A stretch of DNA of 8,233 nucleotides from contig JBFHXP010000119.1 in assembly GCA_041598875.1 (NCBI GenBank), positions 1-8,233 on the forward strand. Reading direction: 5' to 3'. Within the stretch, counting starts at the first letter, position 1. Each line of letters opens with the position of its first letter. This DNA comes from JAKITW01 sp041598875 (GTDB lineage Bacteria; Desulfobacterota; Desulfobulbia; Desulfobulbales; BM004). Shown here piece by piece: positions 1 through 6,256 of this stretch. The position numbers and the translations under genes were made by a program. Below the pieces are notes generated by a model that worked only from the letters and a program-made list of their open reading frames with translations, ran no database searches and was not told the origin of the DNA.

Positions 1-409
1 GCAGCACAGGGGCCTTTTCCCGGTCAATCCGCAGCATCTGCTGGTTGCCGCTTATCACCCGGGTCTTGGTTATGGTCGTCCATTGCGGAAGGGTGACCAC
101 CGTCGAGATGTCAATGGATTCACGGGCAAGGATCTCGTTCAGCCGTTCACCGTTGGCATCCTGGCCCACATACCCGGCCAGGGCAACCACAACCCCGAGC
201 CCGGCAAGGTTCATCGCCACATTGGCCGCGCCGCCGGCAACCTCGTTTTCCCTGGTCAGGCGGACCACCGGGACCGGAGACTCCGGGGAAATCCGATCCA
301 CGGTACCCCACAGGTAGCGGTCAAGAATGAGGTCTCCGACCACCAGCACGGTTTTCTTGGAAAATCCCGAGGTGACGGCGTCGCGGACCTGGGTCTCGTT
401 TTCAAACAC
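1..409 (-). CDS. hldE: D-glycero-beta-D-manno-heptose-7-phosphate kinase (RfaE1/HldE N-terminal kinase domain), 3' end cut by window
   Basis: This PfkB/ribokinase-type sugar kinase phosphorylates D-glycero-D-manno-heptose 7-phosphate at C1 in cytosolic ADP-heptose synthesis for the LPS core. Only the first 136 residues are visible. They show VVGDLILDRY (23-32), the substrate-side RISPESPVPVV (39-49), the family GGAANVAMN (59-67) and TKTRVISGNQQMLRID (114-129), all closely matching E. coli HldE as I remember it. I chose a GTG start at 409: GGAGG lies 9 nt upstream inside the end of gmhA, and the two genes overlap by 8 nt, which implies translational coupling. The substrate comes from the preceding gene product, GmhA. 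Because the C-terminus is outside the window, I cannot tell whether the protein is the bifunctional HldE (kinase plus adenylyltransferase) or a kinase-only form. The family call is secure; the symbol is slightly less so. Confidence 0.93.
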   Translation of the reverse strand, partial: MFENETQVRDAVTSGFSKKTVLVVGDLILDRYLWGTVDRISPESPVPVVRLTRENEVAGGAANVAMNLAGLGVVVALAGYVGQDANGERLNEILARESIDISTVVTLPQWTTITKTRVISGNQQMLRIDREKAPVL

Positions 410-1001
410 GAATGTGTTCCTCCATACAGGCGGCCTCAACCATATCACAGAGGATATGACCGATGAGGATATGGGCCTCCTGGATCCGGGCGGTGACGGC
501 ATGCGGGACGTGGATGCAGATATCAGCGGCATCCTTCAGGCGACCGCCGTCCCTCCCGCCGGTAAAGGCTGCTGTGACTGCGCCGACAGCCCTGGCCGAC
601 TCCATGCCGGCAAGGACATTGGGACTGTTGCCGGAGGTGGAGATACCGACAACCATGTCCTTGGGTGAACAGAGCCCCTCTATCTGGCGGGAGAAAATCC
701 GGTCAAACGAATAATCATTGGCCAGGGCCGTCAGGATCGAGGTGTCGGTGGTCAGGGCGATGGACGCATAGGCACGGCGTTCGCGGGTAAAGCGGCCGAT
801 GAGTTCGGCAGCCAGGTGCTGGGCATCGGCCGCGCTGCCGCCATTGCCCATCCACAGAATCTTGCCGCCGTTCAGGAGGCAAGCGGTCATGGACCTGGCA
901 AGGGATACCACCGTGGGGATCAGCGGATTCAGGGAATCAATCAAGCGCCGGTGATCGTCCAGGGAATCGGTCACCCGTTTTTCAGAGAAGATATCTTCCA
1001 T
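402..1001 (-). CDS. gmhA: Phosphoheptose isomerase (sedoheptulose 7-phosphate isomerase)
   Basis: GmhA converts sedoheptulose 7-phosphate to D-glycero-D-manno-heptose 7-phosphate, the first committed step of ADP-heptose synthesis, and acts as a cytosolic tetramer. The 199-residue product is of normal family length and is a single SIS domain. GNGGSAADAQHLAAEL (52-67) is the family signature, STSGNSPN (121-128) is the phosphate-binding loop, and QEAHILIGHILC lies near the C-terminus. H62, E66, Q174 and H182 align by spacing with the zinc-binding and catalytic residues known in the family. The ATG at 1001 lies 4 nt after the ycaO-TPR stop with only a weak Shine-Dalgarno sequence, so translation is probably coupled to that gene. 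The 3' end overlaps the heptose kinase start. No odd features are seen. Confidence 0.97.
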   Translation of the reverse strand: MEDIFSEKRVTDSLDDHRRLIDSLNPLIPTVVSLARSMTACLLNGGKILWMGNGGSAADAQHLAAELIGRFTRERRAYASIALTTDTSILTALANDYSFDRIFSRQIEGLCSPKDMVVGISTSGNSPNVLAGMESARAVGAVTAAFTGGRDGGRLKDAADICIHVPHAVTARIQEAHILIGHILCDMVEAACMEEHIRV

Positions 1002-1005
1002 TTGT

Positions 1006-2757
1006 TCAGCACCCAGGGGGCATCAGTTGCTTGAGGTTATCCTGGGCAAATTCAATGGTCGGGTCCAGGGAAAGCGCAAGTTGAAAGTACTTAATCGCCT
1101 CATTATTCCGGGATAATCTCCGGTAATTGACGCCAAGGTTGGCATAGTCGATGGCTGATGAAGGATTCAGTTCCACGGTCTTTGTGAAATGATCGACCGC
1201 AATTTCATATTCACCCAGTTTAAAGTGACAGAATCCGAGCATATTGTGCAGATCCGGCCTGGTGTTGTCCATTGCCGCACCCTTTTCCAGGACATCAATG
1301 GCCTCACGATACTGGGCGAGATCCTTCAGGCAATTGCCCATGTACGAGTAGATATAGGGAAGATCTTCCTCGTGGGGGCTCAGGGCGAGCGACCGCTTGA
1401 AATGGGCAAGCGCCTCCTCGTGCTGTTCAAGTGTCAGGAAGTTCCGCCCCAGGTAGAATTCGATGTAATAGGCGTCGGGAAGCAGTTTCCGGGCGCGGAA
1501 GAGATGCTCGTTTGACTCCAGGGGATCCGTGATCAGCTCGGCCATCAGCTTGGTTGCAAACATTCCGGCATCCTGACTGCGTGATCTCTCACGGAAGTGG
1601 GCGCCTGGAACAATGGTGTAGATGGTCGACATCTGGAGATCGGGGTGGATGGTATTGACCACAAAGACCTCCATGTTCAGCTTGGCCAGGGCGGCCAGGC
1701 AGTTTTCCACCTCGACTTTCAAATTGTTTGATCCGAGGTTGGGCAGGGAGTGAAGGTCAACGGTAGCCCCCGGATTGGTCAGATATTCCACCTCGTCCAT
1801 GGAAAGTGGTTTGGGGAGTCCGCTGGCCACATAGTTGGCCTTGCTGTTGAAATCTCCGGCCAGCTGGGCCACCTCGGTCAGTGCCCGGATAAGGGCCTTT
1901 TCCGGGTCAGGAGTCGTTCCGGCAGTGAAAACGATCTCGCTTGAGGCCGGAAAAGTACCCGGGTCCACGGCCAGGGCGCCGATGGTCGGGATTCCGGTAT
2001 CAAGTGTGAAATCATTGAGGTAGACCTGTATTCCATGACGGGTGAACTTGTCGATTAATTCCCTGGATACCGGGTCCTTGGCGCTGGCAAGGTCAATCAA
2101 TGGGGCGCGGACCTTGTCATGGCTGACCACGGCACAGACATGACGCTCTACGATTTCACAGATGCCCTGGCAGATTGCCTCTTCATAGGTGTTGCCAGCC
2201 GAGGGACCGTTAAACTCGTTAATCGCGTAAAACCAGGAAAAAGGCACCAGAACCTCGCTCTGCTGGTTAAGGTTGGTTGCCCAGGTCCAGCGGATTGGAA
2301 TTTCAGCAAGGAGTTGTTCGAGCAGCGCAACATCGGTTTTTTCATCATGAACTGACTGCAGCAGCCGTTCCAGGGGCATCAGGGGAAATCCGGCGGCCTT
2401 GAGATTGGGGTAGGTGTCAACGATGAAATTGTCGGGATTCTTGATATAACTGAAAAAACTGAAGCGCTCGGCGAGTTCCATGCACGCGCTGGCACGGGAT
2501 TGGGCCGGGGTGGACCCTTTGCCCATCTGTTTCTTGTTGCCTATCATCTTGCGGGCGTCTTTTCCGGTAACACTGAAATAGACCGGGATATCAAGACGAC
2601 CGTTATCGATTCGCCGAACCTCCTTGAGAATGTCAAGCTTGATGGTGGAGAGTTTTTTCAGAAAACGCTCCACCGTCTCCTCCGGTGAGTATACCTTGTC
2701 CTGATCATAGGTATAGGTCTTAAAAGAATCTGTCAGTCTGATGGGCCTTTTATCCAT
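1006..2757 (-). CDS. Stand-alone YcaO-domain protein with C-terminal TPR repeats
   Basis: YcaO enzymes use ATP to activate peptide backbone amides, giving azolines, thioamides or amidines. E. coli YcaO instead supports RimO-dependent methylthiolation of ribosomal protein S12. This 583-residue protein has the ATP-site motifs: SACMELAER (90-98), SAGNT (186-190) followed by QGICEIVERH (197-206), and RALTEVAQ (291-298), then a TIVPG segment (381-385). About residues 429-568 form four canonical TPRs, ending near NPSS and DPTI. The length and SAGNT...ER pattern resemble E. coli YcaO (586 aa, also with a TPR-like tail). The proline-rich C-terminus typical of azoline-forming YcaOs is absent. AGGGGG lies 5 nt before the ATG. 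gmhA follows after 4 nt, so the gene probably shares an operon with heptose synthesis. No TfuA, dehydrogenase or RimO gene is in view. The domain call is firm; the substrate is unknown. Confidence 0.9.
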   Translation of the reverse strand: MDKRPIRLTDSFKTYTYDQDKVYSPEETVERFLKKLSTIKLDILKEVRRIDNGRLDIPVYFSVTGKDARKMIGNKKQMGKGSTPAQSRASACMELAERFSFFSYIKNPDNFIVDTYPNLKAAGFPLMPLERLLQSVHDEKTDVALLEQLLAEIPIRWTWATNLNQQSEVLVPFSWFYAINEFNGPSAGNTYEEAICQGICEIVERHVCAVVSHDKVRAPLIDLASAKDPVSRELIDKFTRHGIQVYLNDFTLDTGIPTIGALAVDPGTFPASSEIVFTAGTTPDPEKALIRALTEVAQLAGDFNSKANYVASGLPKPLSMDEVEYLTNPGATVDLHSLPNLGSNNLKVEVENCLAALAKLNMEVFVVNTIHPDLQMSTIYTIVPGAHFRERSRSQDAGMFATKLMAELITDPLESNEHLFRARKLLPDAYYIEFYLGRNFLTLEQHEEALAHFKRSLALSPHEEDLPYIYSYMGNCLKDLAQYREAIDVLEKGAAMDNTRPDLHNMLGFCHFKLGEYEIAVDHFTKTVELNPSSAIDYANLGVNYRRLSRNNEAIKYFQLALSLDPTIEFAQDNLKQLMPPGC

Positions 2758-2759
2758 AA

Positions 2760-2867
2760 CTACCCCCTGATAAAAACAACGCGTGATTTCATGTTCGGGG
2801 TGACGGAGTAAATCTCCAGTGGGAATTTTTCCGTCGCCACCTCAAGCCCTTGCCGACAAAGTGTCAC
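2760..2867 (-). CDS. Possible small ORF (35 aa, GTG start) immediately upstream of the YcaO gene
   Basis: A minus-strand frame opens after a TGA near 2891 and runs to a TAG at 2762-2760, two bases before the YcaO ATG. From a GTG at 2867 it encodes 35 residues, beginning MTLCRQGLEVATEKF and ending NMKSRVVFIRG. Its last codons contain the ribosome-binding site of the YcaO gene, a layout typical of coupled genes. It has no recognisable family and no convincing ribosome-binding site of its own, and a frame this long can arise by chance. It could be a peptide handled by the YcaO enzyme, a leader peptide, or non-coding DNA. It is recorded because of its position. Confidence 0.22.
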   Translation of the reverse strand: MTLCRQGLEVATEKFPLEIYSVTPNMKSRVVFIRG

Positions 2868-2877
2868 AATGTGGCAC
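2861..2877. promoter_or_regulatory. 17-bp near-perfect palindrome upstream of the YcaO-gmhA-hldE genes
   Basis: GTGTCACAATGTGGCAC has two 8-base arms around a central A, with a single mismatched position (GTGnCACA / TGTGnCAC). It lies about 105 bp upstream of the YcaO start in the only sizeable gap before that gene cluster. It could be an operator for a dimeric regulator. As RNA it folds to a short mismatched hairpin without a good U-tract, so a terminator for tsaE is less likely. I do not recognise the regulator. Confidence 0.3.
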
Positions 2878-2904
2878 AGCTCTTCCCCTCAAAAACTTCT
2901 CTAT

Positions 2905-3384
2905 TTAATCTATCAGAGCGAGTTCTGCCAATCTTTTTTTCCAGGAAACACCATGACTGACAAGGCGGGCGATACGGCTCTCCATGTCCTTGATTTCCAG
3001 GTCAATATGAAGACGTTCTTCCGGCATGAGCGATCCCAAGCGATCAGGCCATTCCACGACTGCTACCCCGTTGCCATGGAGATACTCCTCGAATCCGAGG
3101 TCCTCTATTTCCTCCTCACCGCCGAGGCGGTAGAGATCCATATGATAGAAAGGAATCCGGCCACAATATTCATGGAGAAGCCCGAAACTCGGGCTGGTGA
3201 TATAACACCAATCCGGTACCCCTGCCCCACGACCGATGGCCTGGGTGATGGTCGTCTTGCCAGCACCCAGATTTCCCGCCAGGGTGATAATGTCTCCCGG
3301 CATGGCAGCGGCACCGATGTGCATGCCAAGGGCGCTGGTCTGTTCCAGGCCGTTCAGGAGTATCTCGATTGGTTCTTGGTTCAT
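2905..3384 (-). CDS. tsaE: tRNA threonylcarbamoyladenosine biosynthesis ATPase TsaE (YjeE family)
   Basis: TsaE is the P-loop ATPase that works with TsaD and TsaB to place threonylcarbamoyl on A37 of ANN-decoding tRNAs (t6A) in the cytosol. The 159-residue product is of normal length. It carries Walker A GNLGAGKTT (37-45), the switch TSPSF (63-67), HMDLYRL (81-87) and the family VEWPDRL (110-116), in the expected order. The ATG at 3384 is the first that gives the full N-terminal strand; the ribosome-binding site is weak (GCGAGA region). A REP-like hairpin lies about 25 nt upstream. The other t6A genes are not in the window. It is separated from the upstream kinase by 242 bp and from the downstream YcaO gene by 147 bp, so it may be its own transcription unit. 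Confidence 0.96.
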   Translation of the reverse strand: MNQEPIEILLNGLEQTSALGMHIGAAAMPGDIITLAGNLGAGKTTITQAIGRGAGVPDWCYITSPSFGLLHEYCGRIPFYHMDLYRLGGEEEIEDLGFEEYLHGNGVAVVEWPDRLGSLMPEERLHIDLEIKDMESRIARLVSHGVSWKKRLAELALID

Positions 3385-3400
3385 TAGTCTCGCGTCAAGG

Positions 3401-3424
3401 TTGAAACCACCGTCTTCAGACGGT
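3401..3424. repeat. REP-like stem-loop in the tsaE upstream region
   Basis: ACCGTCTTCAGACGGT (3409-3424) forms a perfect 6-7 bp GC-rich stem with a very small loop. GGTTGAAACC next to it (3399-3408) is a second small inverted repeat. Neither is followed by a T-run on either strand, so they are not terminators. The compact hairpin plus flanking tag resembles REP sequences and the hairpin ends recognised by IS200/RAYT-type Y1 transposases. That link is inferred from form only; no transposase is present. Confidence 0.4.
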
Positions 3425-3456
3425 CAGCTTTCAGTTAGTGGTTTGTTCGTTGTTCA

Positions 3457-3551
3457 GGCACAAAGTGGTAAAGGCACAGAGTGGCAAAGTTTTGTAAGAT
3501 TTCGTCTTACATCTTACGTCTCACTTTCTCTGTCACTCTGTCCCTCTGTAA
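3457..3551. repeat. Imperfect palindromic, internally tandem repeat between the kinase and tsaE genes
   Basis: Two tandem 16-bp units, GGCACAAAGTGGTAAA (3457-3472) and GGCACAGAGTGGCAAA (3473-3488), differ at two bases. Then comes the hairpin GTAAGATTTCGTCTTAC (3494-3510), a second TCTTACGTC copy, and three 8-bp units CTCTGTCA, CTCTGTCC, CTCTGTAA (3528-3551). The 3' units match the reverse complement of the 5' units (AGAGTG against CACTCT), so the whole block is a degenerate palindrome around the hairpin. It looks like a dispersed non-coding repeat and not a gene. The 3385-3626 gap holds this, the REP-like hairpin and one more hairpin, and nothing else I can support. Confidence 0.5.
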
Positions 3552-3568
3552 CTATGGTGCCTCAAGCT

Positions 3569-3585
3569 ATCGACTTTCAGTCGAT
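3569..3585. repeat. Perfect hairpin downstream of the histidine kinase gene
   Basis: ATCGACTTTCAGTCGAT has 7-bp perfect arms around a 3-base loop, 42 nt past the kinase stop. There is no U-tract after it on the minus strand (AGCTTGAGG follows), so it is at best a weak or factor-dependent 3' end structure. Its role is unknown. Confidence 0.35.
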
Positions 3586-3626
3586 TGTCGTTGACTTTGG
3601 TATAATCCTGTGCATAAACAGCGGAA

Positions 3627-5423
3627 TCATGCCTGTGGCAAAGAGAGGATGAACGTTGTCCCTTCCCCTTTTTTGCTGACAAACCTGATCGTTCCCCCGT
3701 GTTCTTCGATGATTTTATACGCCATGGCAAGCCCCAGGCCGGTACCCTGGGGCTTGGTGGTGAAATAGGGATCCATGACCCGTTCCTGCATCTCTTCGCT
3801 GATCCCGCAGCCGCTATCGGCGACCCGGATATCGACCATGGCGCCATCCCCTTTGCGCGCGGAGACGAGCAGGGACCCTCCGTTTTCCATGGCCTGGAGA
3901 CCATTGAGATAGAGGTTGAGGAGAACCTGATTCAGGCGATCAGGATCAGCCTTCACATCTGGAGTGTCAGGCCGAATATCGATATCAACGGTAATCCCGA
4001 GGGTCTCGGCATCGGCAGCGATCAGCCGCAGTGAACTGTTGAGAATATCGGCGAGATTGACCGGTTCAAGTTTCAACGGGGTCGGACGGGCATAATCAAG
4101 AAGTTCGGTGATACTCCGGTTTAAGCGCTCCACCTCATGGACCATCAGCTCGGCAGCCTCGTACTCCTTGCTTTCTCTGCTGAATTTGGCCCCGAGCAGG
4201 GTGGCGAATCCCTTGATCGAACTGAGTGGATTGCGCACCTCATGGGCGACGCCGGCAGCCATCTTGCCGAGCGCGACAAGTCTTTCATGGCGCTGGACCT
4301 GTCTCTCCAGTTGCTTGATCTCTGAGAGGTCGTACATGAGAAGCACCCGCCCCATAAAGTCTCCCTCCTGGCTTGCGACCGGAACAGAACTGAGATGCAA
4401 GGGGCGGTGATTGCCATCACCGTTGTCCAGGGATATTTCCTTTTCATGGACAGTTGAAGCGGGATTTTTTACCTCAAAAAAAGCGACAACCTCTTGCGGG
4501 AGAACCTCTCGGGGAAGACGGTTGAGGCCGGAGGACATATCTCTGCCGATCATGCCCACTGCCGCTTCATTGACGGTTTTGATCCGTCCCTGGGAGTCGG
4601 TGGCGATGATGCCCACCGGCAGGCGGGTGATCAACTGGCCGGTAAAGGCCTGAATCCGGTGCAGACTTTCCTGGGATATTCGGTAGGCCTGGGCCGCCAT
4701 GAGAGAGATCCAGCCGCCGAGCCCAACGAAAAGCAGGGCAAGAGAGAGGAAAATAATCTGCAGTTGATACTGGCGCTGGGTCTTCTCCAGGTTGGTCATA
4801 TCAAGGCCAACGAGAATATAATGATCGCTGGTCACTGAACGCATCATATCAATAACTGTTTGCGGAATCTGGGTATCCGGGCCGGCCTGGGCGAGGAATT
4901 GCTGCCAGAGATTACGGAAACGTCCTCGCTGGTGGCGCAGCGGTTCAAAAACACTGACCACCTCAAAGGCCTTGCGCCCCTCATCGGCCAGCGAGATAAT
5001 ATGCGAACTGGCTTCAACCCCTTTTCCTGGCATCACTTCCGTAGCCCGGACGATAACCTGTCCAACCTTTTCCGGGTCGCTGTGGGTAATGACCCGTCCG
5101 GTCTCATCGATAACCGCTATATAGAGAATGTCTGGATCGGCCGCAGCCTGTTCCACCAGGTGCTGGCTGTGCGAAGACCACCCGTCGAGCCGGTGACGGT
5201 TCCCCATTCCGGTCATCATCGAGGCCCGCATTCCTGCCTCGACAAAACGGATAAGCGACTGTCCCTTGCGGAACATGTTCTCGGTCATCATCCCTTTTTC
5301 CCGCTGGATATTGTTGGCGGCAAAGATGACGATAATCAAGGTAAGAAGCCCGATGGCGCCGGCCACTATCCATGGCGAGACAAACATCAGGCGGGTATTG
5401 GAGAGGAGCTTTTTTTTCTTCAT
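3627..5423 (-). CDS. Membrane sensor histidine kinase, ZraS/HydH-like, with PAS domain
   Basis: This inner-membrane two-component kinase has 598 residues from the ATG at 5423. TM1 is at about 14-39, an extracytoplasmic sensor at about 40-220 contains HSDPEKVG, TM2 is at about 221-246, and a PAS domain spans about 256-376. The kinase core has H394 in AAGVAHEVRNPLSSIKG, the N-box LNLYLNG (N507), DSGCGI (536-541), DPYFTTK (551-557) and GTGLGL (560-565). The sensor and core closely resemble E. coli ZraS (zinc/envelope stress) from memory, but ZraS lacks the PAS insert. The frame stays open for 69 codons upstream to 5630, through a terminator and into the preceding gene. I rejected that extension because TM1 sits properly after ATG 5423, although its ribosome-binding site (AGAG) is weak. 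No response regulator is adjacent, so the partner and signal are unknown. Confidence 0.92.
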   Translation of the reverse strand: MKKKKLLSNTRLMFVSPWIVAGAIGLLTLIIVIFAANNIQREKGMMTENMFRKGQSLIRFVEAGMRASMMTGMGNRHRLDGWSSHSQHLVEQAAADPDILYIAVIDETGRVITHSDPEKVGQVIVRATEVMPGKGVEASSHIISLADEGRKAFEVVSVFEPLRHQRGRFRNLWQQFLAQAGPDTQIPQTVIDMMRSVTSDHYILVGLDMTNLEKTQRQYQLQIIFLSLALLFVGLGGWISLMAAQAYRISQESLHRIQAFTGQLITRLPVGIIATDSQGRIKTVNEAAVGMIGRDMSSGLNRLPREVLPQEVVAFFEVKNPASTVHEKEISLDNGDGNHRPLHLSSVPVASQEGDFMGRVLLMYDLSEIKQLERQVQRHERLVALGKMAAGVAHEVRNPLSSIKGFATLLGAKFSRESKEYEAAELMVHEVERLNRSITELLDYARPTPLKLEPVNLADILNSSLRLIAADAETLGITVDIDIRPDTPDVKADPDRLNQVLLNLYLNGLQAMENGGSLLVSARKGDGAMVDIRVADSGCGISEEMQERVMDPYFTTKPQGTGLGLAMAYKIIEEHGGTIRFVSKKGEGTTFILSLPQA

Positions 5424-5495
5424 TTTTCTCTGGTCCGTGAAAGTGCTGAAAACAGAATACGCGCTGGCACACTCCTTTACCCGAGCAATTCCTGT

Positions 5496-5560
5496 ACCAC
5501 AAAAGATCTGTCTTATAACATCCCTGTTTAGTGTTCTTTTGTCGGTGCACCACAAAAAGA
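5496..5560. promoter_or_regulatory. Repeated CCACAAAA boxes and palindrome upstream of the kinase gene
   Basis: ACCACAAAAGA (5496-5506) recurs almost exactly as ACCACAAAAAGA (5549-5560). The second copy is half of an imperfect inverted repeat, TTTTGT-C-GGTGCACC-ACAAAA (5537-5557). The pair sits between the terminator of the preceding operon and the kinase start, where a promoter must lie. A TATAAG hexamer is present near 5515 on the minus strand, but I found no matching -35 box. It may be a regulator-binding region; no regulator can be named. Confidence 0.25.
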
Positions 5561-5565
5561 CGGGT

Positions 5566-5597
5566 AAAAAAGACCCACTGTCATGTATGGGGTGGGC
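5566..5597 (-). terminator. Rho-independent terminator after the selenoprotein gene
   Basis: On the minus strand GCCCAC (5597-5592) pairs with GTGGGT (5578-5573; the last pair is G-U), with a loop of about 13 nt. TCTTTTTT follows at once. It begins 1 nt past the TAA of the preceding gene. The stem is short, but the U-tract is good and the placement is ideal. It ends the uvrC operon and isolates the kinase gene. Confidence 0.7.
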
Positions 5598-5598
5598 A

Positions 5599-6243
5599 TT
5601 AAATATCCATGCCCGCTTCCCTTTCAGCACGATCTATCGCCCTTTTCAAGGCAGCGGCATGGACATCACCGGCATAATGCAATGGACTTTTTCCTGTAAT
5701 GGGGTCGAACTTACTGGGATCAGCGCTGCAGATATACTGAACCTCTCTGGGCAGGGTGGTCATGGCAATATCAACATCCATGCCCGCCACCTTTGACAGC
5801 ACCTGCCAGGTGGCTCCGCACGGGGCTCCGCGCACCACCTCGATCCGGAAGATCCGCCCGTCCTTCACCTCCACCCGGTACTCCGGGATCCCGAACTGTT
5901 CTCCATAATGCCCCAGACCGGGCATTTTCCCCAGGCCGCATCAGGTAAACGGGGTAATGGCACCCTGATGTTTTTTGCCCGAGGCAACAACCGGAATTTT
6001 TTTTTCTGCGCAGATTTTGGCCAGATATTCCGAAAGATCGGGATGTTTGAGGAAATCAAGCACCACGTCGGCGGTGAAATCATTGGTAATATAAGCACTG
6101 GGGTCATCGATGAATTCCGGAAAATTTTCCCTGATATCAAAAACCGATTTGATTTCCATGCAACGGCCATGTTCCCTGATGCCCCTGATCTTGGCCTCAC
6201 CGGATCCATGCTCCTCAAAAACCGCAATCCTGGTATTTTTCAT
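5599..6243 (-). CDS. Predicted selenoprotein, DUF166-type, with in-frame TGA (Sec101-Cys102)
   Basis: Read through one TGA (5943-5941), this frame gives 214 residues. It starts at ATG 6243, with AAGGA 9 nt upstream overlapping the uvrC stop. The N-terminal half (MKNTRIAVFEEHGSG..., 1-100) looks like a small alpha/beta domain. After ITPFT come U101, C102 and GLGK. The second half has FGIPEYRVEVKDGRI (117-131), APCGATW (140-146) and QYICSAD (169-175). The VEV-DGR...APCG-TW pattern matches DUF166 (PF02593), a mostly archaeal family of uncertain function, from memory. Both halves are needed to make one family-like protein, the frame is unchanged, and a bacterial-type SECIS candidate follows the TGA. 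I infer a redox or metal-binding Sec-Cys pair. Alternatives are a nonsense mutation, a sequencing error, or a separate 108-aa protein from the ATG at 5925, which has no AGGAGG-type site. The function is unknown. Confidence 0.8.
5907..5926 (-). promoter_or_regulatory. Candidate bacterial SECIS stem-loop directing Sec insertion
   Basis: Minus-strand RNA AUGCCC (5925-5920) pairs perfectly with GGGCAU (5913-5908), plus one A-U pair (5926/5907), around the loop GGUCUG. The loop starts 21 nt after the UGA. E. coli fdhF SECIS, as I recall it, carries GGUCUG 18 nt after its UGA. A G at the start of a small loop and this spacing fit the known bacterial SECIS pattern. It lies within codons of the gene itself, as expected in bacteria. 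Confidence 0.68.
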
Positions 6244-6256
6244 TCCAGATGTTCCT

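Noticed and set aside
2872..2886. Sigma-54-like TGGCAC on the plus strand
   Set aside because: The -12 element reads TTCC instead of TTGC, and it would fire into the antisense strand of tsaE.
3591..3606. TTGACT and TATAAT on the plus strand
   Set aside because: Only 4 bases separate them, which is no promoter spacing, and no plus-strand gene follows.
4860..5531. 223-codon plus-strand frame opposite the kinase
   Set aside because: Antisense to a well-supported gene with low-complexity, domain-free product.
5424..5630. 69-codon N-terminal extension of the histidine kinase
   Set aside because: It would run through the terminator and overlap the previous gene; the residues look random and the first transmembrane helix sits correctly after ATG 5423.
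5599..5925. Separate 108-aa protein starting at ATG 5925
   Set aside because: It is in the same frame as the upstream segment, has no AGGAGG-type ribosome-binding site, starts within the SECIS-like stem, and is only the second half of the family-like protein.
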